From Bacteroidaceae bacterium (GTDB lineage Bacteria; Bacteroidota; Bacteroidia; Bacteroidales; Bacteroidaceae), in NCBI GenBank assembly GCA_017645655.1, contig JAGCNZ010000071.1, positions 1 to 35,722 of the forward strand: 35,722 nt of DNA. Reading direction: 5' to 3'. The notes below the pieces were generated by a model. It ran no database searches. It saw only the letters and a list, made by a program, of their open reading frames with translations, and was not told the origin of the DNA. Positions within the stretch are counted from its first letter, which is position 1, and each line of letters starts with the position of its first letter. The position numbers were made by a program, and so were the translations under genes. Positions 33,276-35,722 of this stretch are shown piece by piece.

Positions 33276-34846
33276 TGAGACCATTCGCACTCCTCGCACT
33301 GCTTGCCTGGGCTTGTCTCTGCCCGGCACAGACACCTCGAGACGCCTGCACCAGCATCATGGTGGGCAAGAAAGCCTCCGCCGACGGGTCGGTCATGACG
33401 AGCCACACTTGCGACTCGTGGTACCGCACCTGGATGAGCATCGAACCAGCCAAGGACTATCCGCGCGACACCATCATGAGCATCTACGAAGGACTGATGC
33501 ACACCGAGAGCCATGGCGACATGACGGGGGTGAAGGAGCGCGGCACGATACCGCAGGCACGCCACACCTACCGCTTCCTCAACACGGCATACCCTTGCCT
33601 GAACGAGAAGCAGCTGGCGATGGGAGAGACTACCATTAGCGGTCGCGACACGCTGCAGAACAAGGCGGGACTTTTCATGATTGAGGAGCTGCAACGCGTC
33701 GCCCTGCAACGCTGCACGACTGCTCGGCAGGCCATCCGCCTCATGGGCAGCCTCATCAAGCAGTATGGCTACGGCGACAGCGGCGAGTGCCTGACCATCG
33801 CCGACCAGAACGAAGTGTGGATCTTCGAGGTGTTCGGCGAAGGACCGAAGCAAATAGGAGGTGTATGGGCAGCACAGCGCATCCCGGACGACGAGGTGGC
33901 AGTCAGCGCGAACATCTCCAGAATAGGCAGGCTCGACCTCGACGACATCGACCACTTCATGGCATCGGACAACGTTTTCAGCGTCGCTCGGCAACTGGGT
34001 CTGTGGGACGGCAAGGAGGAATTCTCGTTCTGGAAGGCTTACTCGGGCGGCAACTATTTCGGCGAGCCGAAGAACTACAGCGTGCGCGAGCTTTTCATCA
34101 TGCAACAGCTTGCTCCCGAGGCGAATTTTACCGATGAAATGGGCGAATTACCACTCTCGGTGAAGCCGAAAGAGAAACTCACCGTGGCTGGCGTTTCGAG
34201 ACTTTTGGGCTCTTATTATGAAGGAACAGACTTGAGTCTTTCGTGCCGAATTGACTCCCTTGCGAAGGGTAATGGCGAGGTGAAACTGAAGGGAGGTAAG
34301 CCGCTCATCAGCAATCCGTGGATGCGCCCCGACGAGATTCGTCGCTATGCAGGGCTGCTGAACGACTCGACGATGCAGAACATCCGGACCGTCAGCGTGT
34401 CGTGGTGCGCCTACAGCACAGTGATTCAGCTGCGTTCGTGGATGCCCGACGACATCGGCGGCGTGGCGTGGATTGCGCTCGACAACCCGGGGCAGTCGCC
34501 TCGCTTCCCAGTCTTCTCGGGAAACACTGAACTGCCCATGATGCTCGGTGTCTGCGGTCAACACCGAAAAAGGGACGATGCAGCACTCTGGCACTACCGC
34601 GAGGCGAACCGAATTTCGTCGATGAAATGGGGACAAACGCGCGAATCGCTGCAGAAAGCCCAACAGTATTTTCTCGATAAAGCCGAGCGAGAACAACCCT
34701 TCGTGGAGCAGACCTGGTGGAACACCGACGAGAAGCAGCGGACAGCCTTCCTGAACGGTTACACTGCCGACTTCTTCAGCGCCACCATCGGCCGCTGGGA
34801 CGAACTGGCGAAGAAATACTGGAGACAGTTCTGGTCGGGCTTCTGA
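33275..34846 (+). CDS. C69 family dipeptidase
   Basis: This 523-residue peptidase has a signal peptide (MRPFALLALLAWACLCPAQT) and then DACTSIMVGKKASADGS. In the C69 (PepD) family the conserved cysteine of the DxCTS segment becomes the N-terminal nucleophile after processing, here Cys25. Further family segments are GLMHTESHGDMTG, GETTISGRDTLQN and the middle DSGECLTIADQNEVWIFEV. It probably cleaves dipeptides in the periplasm or at the cell surface, fitting peptide use in this genus. Start and preceding stop overlap (TAATG), so it is translationally coupled to the EEP gene. Confidence 0.92.
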   Translation: MRPFALLALLAWACLCPAQTPRDACTSIMVGKKASADGSVMTSHTCDSWYRTWMSIEPAKDYPRDTIMSIYEGLMHTESHGDMTGVKERGTIPQARHTYRFLNTAYPCLNEKQLAMGETTISGRDTLQNKAGLFMIEELQRVALQRCTTARQAIRLMGSLIKQYGYGDSGECLTIADQNEVWIFEVFGEGPKQIGGVWAAQRIPDDEVAVSANISRIGRLDLDDIDHFMASDNVFSVARQLGLWDGKEEFSFWKAYSGGNYFGEPKNYSVRELFIMQQLAPEANFTDEMGELPLSVKPKEKLTVAGVSRLLGSYYEGTDLSLSCRIDSLAKGNGEVKLKGGKPLISNPWMRPDEIRRYAGLLNDSTMQNIRTVSVSWCAYSTVIQLRSWMPDDIGGVAWIALDNPGQSPRFPVFSGNTELPMMLGVCGQHRKRDDAALWHYREANRISSMKWGQTRESLQKAQQYFLDKAEREQPFVEQTWWNTDEKQRTAFLNGYTADFFSATIGRWDELAKKYWRQFWSGF

Positions 34847-34909
34847 AAACCTTTAACTAAACAGCCTGGCCCGACACAAACCAGGGCTTTCGCGGCGAGC
34901 AGGCAGCAT

Positions 34910-35031
34910 GAATTTTCAAACGCGGCACGTGATGTCTGAAATTTACCCACGTGATAAATTCATTTTACCCACGTGATATTTGAAATATTACACGTGATAT
35001 TTTCATTTTACCCACGTGATGTTTGGAATTC
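34910..35031 (+). repeat. Phased CACGTG array, copy E
   Basis: Exact CACGTG sites begin at 34926, 34948, 34970, 34991 and 35013, with spacings of 22, 22, 21 and 22. The 21-base step contains ATATTTGAAATATTA. The ends pair as GAATTTTCAAAC (34910-34921) and GTTTGGAATTC (35021-35031). It lies about 64 bases after the C69 dipeptidase stop in the sense direction and is the best preserved copy. Confidence 0.88.
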
Positions 35032-35033
35032 CC

Positions 35034-35359
35034 TCTAAAGGAGGTTAGGGGGTCTCCACTTGACGTTTGACTTCCGCGCACTAAAAAATGCGACTTGGTG
35101 CTAAGCATCCAGGATTTTTCCTGTGCGGTGCCGGCAAACTTTATTCTTCAAAAATCGCCCATTTCATCGCTTATCTTTGCATTTTGGAAGAAAATGACAA
35201 GCGTCGGGCTGAATTTTGGAAGAAAATGACAAGTGCCCTTCCGTCTTTTCTCTGTACCTTTGCGGCAGAACAATAAATCATGCGCGATATTTCGAGGGGA
35301 AAACATGAAGCCAGGCAGGCTCGAACCCCCTCAGTATCACCCCAGACATCAACAGGATT
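35034..35359. other. Spacer with direct repeat and two promoter-like boxes
   Basis: No gene is supported here. A CTCTAAAGGAGGTTAGGGGG motif at about 35033-35052 resembles one at 22763-22781. A 21-base direct repeat (ATTTTGGAAGAAAATGACAAG) occurs at 35181-35201 and 35213-35233. TATCTTTG (35172-35179) and TACCTTTG (35255-35262) are plus-strand -7 boxes. Confidence 0.55.
35255..35262 (+). promoter_or_regulatory. -7 box upstream of the 57-residue gene
   Basis: TACCTTTG matches the consensus and lies 98 bases before the start at 35360. No TTG is seen at the preferred spacing. Confidence 0.5.
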
Positions 35360-35533
35360 ATGGCACTCTCTGAGAAACAAAAAGCGGCTCATCAGCTTGC
35401 GGCAGAATATCTGAGCTTTCTGTCGCAGCAGGAGGCAGTGGTGAACAGACTGCTCGACCGCAAATGGAAAGAGATAGAGCCTCGGCTGGAGCAGCTCATA
35501 GAAAAAAAGATTGAGGAACATTTTTCTTCCTGA
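35360..35533 (+). CDS. Small 57-residue charged helical protein, unknown function
   Basis: The frame runs from ATG at 35360 to TGA at 35531-35533, with an in-frame stop upstream at 35306-35308, so this is the only ATG. The product begins MALSEKQKAAHQLAAEYLS, is rich in Glu, Lys, Gln and Leu and has heptad-like spacing (RLLDRKWKEIEPRLEQLIEK), suggesting a coiled coil. It has no signal peptide or membrane segment. I do not recognise the family. Composition and Glu/Lys codon pattern favour a real gene, but it is short and has no clear ribosome-binding site. Confidence 0.55.
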   Translation: MALSEKQKAAHQLAAEYLSFLSQQEAVVNRLLDRKWKEIEPRLEQLIEKKIEEHFSS

Positions 35534-35545
35534 GATATTTTTTTG

Positions 35546-35553
35546 TACCCTTG
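35546..35553 (+). promoter_or_regulatory. Possible -7 box of the terminal secreted-protein gene
   Basis: TACCCTTG differs from TAnnTTTG at one position and lies 37 bases before the start at 35591, preceded by a T-tract. The T-tract may also end the upstream small gene's transcript. Confidence 0.45.
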
Positions 35554-35590
35554 CAACTAAATACATTATTATAATATAAACTACGCGAAT

Positions 35591-35722
35591 ATGAAAACGT
35601 ATCACACCACAATGAGAATGATTATGGCGCTGGCCATAATGTTGTTCCCACTGCTCAAAGCCCATGCCGACTGGGACTGGCAGTGGACTGACACCTGGGG
35701 CGAAGCCGTCGCTTGGTGCGAA
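35591..35722 (+). CDS. N-terminus of a secreted protein (truncated by window)
   Basis: Forty-four codons are visible before the right edge. They encode a signal peptide (MRMIMALAIMLFPLLKAHA, cleavage after AHA) followed by a Trp-rich mature start (DWDWQWTDTWGEAVAWCE). No domain can be named from this stretch. A promoter-like box precedes it. Confidence 0.6.
   Translation, partial: MKTYHTTMRMIMALAIMLFPLLKAHADWDWQWTDTWGEAVAWCE

Noticed and set aside
35171-35665. 164-codon minus-strand open frame at the right end
   Set aside because: It covers promoter boxes and opposes both the 57-residue gene and the signal-peptide-bearing gene start.

Overview
This window looks like chromosomal DNA of a Prevotella-like member of the Bacteroidales (phylum Bacteroidota). 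The support is a fimbrillin (type V pilus) cluster with DUF3575 and DUF5119 partners, a complete Bacteroidota-order dcw cluster with an FtsL-like gene, an rpmB-rpmG-DUF4295 operon, and promoters of the Bacteroidota type (TTG, about 19 bases, TAnnTTTG). Genus-level placement is an inference.

Layout. (1) 1-9458, minus strand: a surface-fimbria operon read from 9458 downwards. It encodes a DUF3575/OmpA-like envelope protein, a DUF5119 lipoprotein, three fimbrillin-like lipoproteins and a very large secreted protein with about 20 Y/F-GGGN repeats that runs off the left edge. (2) 9459-10380: a gene-poor divergent region with the fimbrial promoter, a CACGTG repeat array and the gyrB promoter. (3) 10381-13803: gyrB, converging on a tRNA-Glu(TTC)-rpsT unit, then recO. 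(4) 14013-29848, minus strand: mraZ, rsmH, ftsL-like, ftsI, murE, mraY, murD, ftsW, murG, murC, ftsQ, ftsA and ftsZ. Together these make lipid-linked peptidoglycan precursors and build the divisome; several neighbours overlap by 4 bases. (5) 30094-32158, minus strand: an M16 zinc protease and rpmB-rpmG-DUF4295. (6) 32349-34846, plus strand: a secreted endonuclease/exonuclease/phosphatase-family protein coupled to a C69 dipeptidase. (7) 34847-35722: a repeat-rich spacer, a 57-residue coiled-coil-like small gene and the start of a secreted protein.

The most unusual signal is a family of intergenic arrays in which the palindrome CACGTG recurs every 22 bases (once 21 or 20) over about 110-135 bp. 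Five copies lie at 9833-9947, 13837-13971, 16751-16861, 24102-24233 and 34910-35031. Each holds the same near-palindromic 21-base step, each is oriented in the sense direction of the adjoining gene, and four of five follow a stop codon. A degenerate sixth tract with the same 22-base period lies inside the coding region of the M16 protease (30645-30716), where its period is not a multiple of three. I do not recognise this element; it may be a small mobile element, a 3'-UTR RNA element or a phased protein-binding platform.

Other notable points are a putative MraZ autoregulatory site overlapping the mraZ promoter, a strong tRNA T-arm-like hairpin behind the main fimbrillin gene, and short-unit tandem repeats filling spacers inside essential operons.
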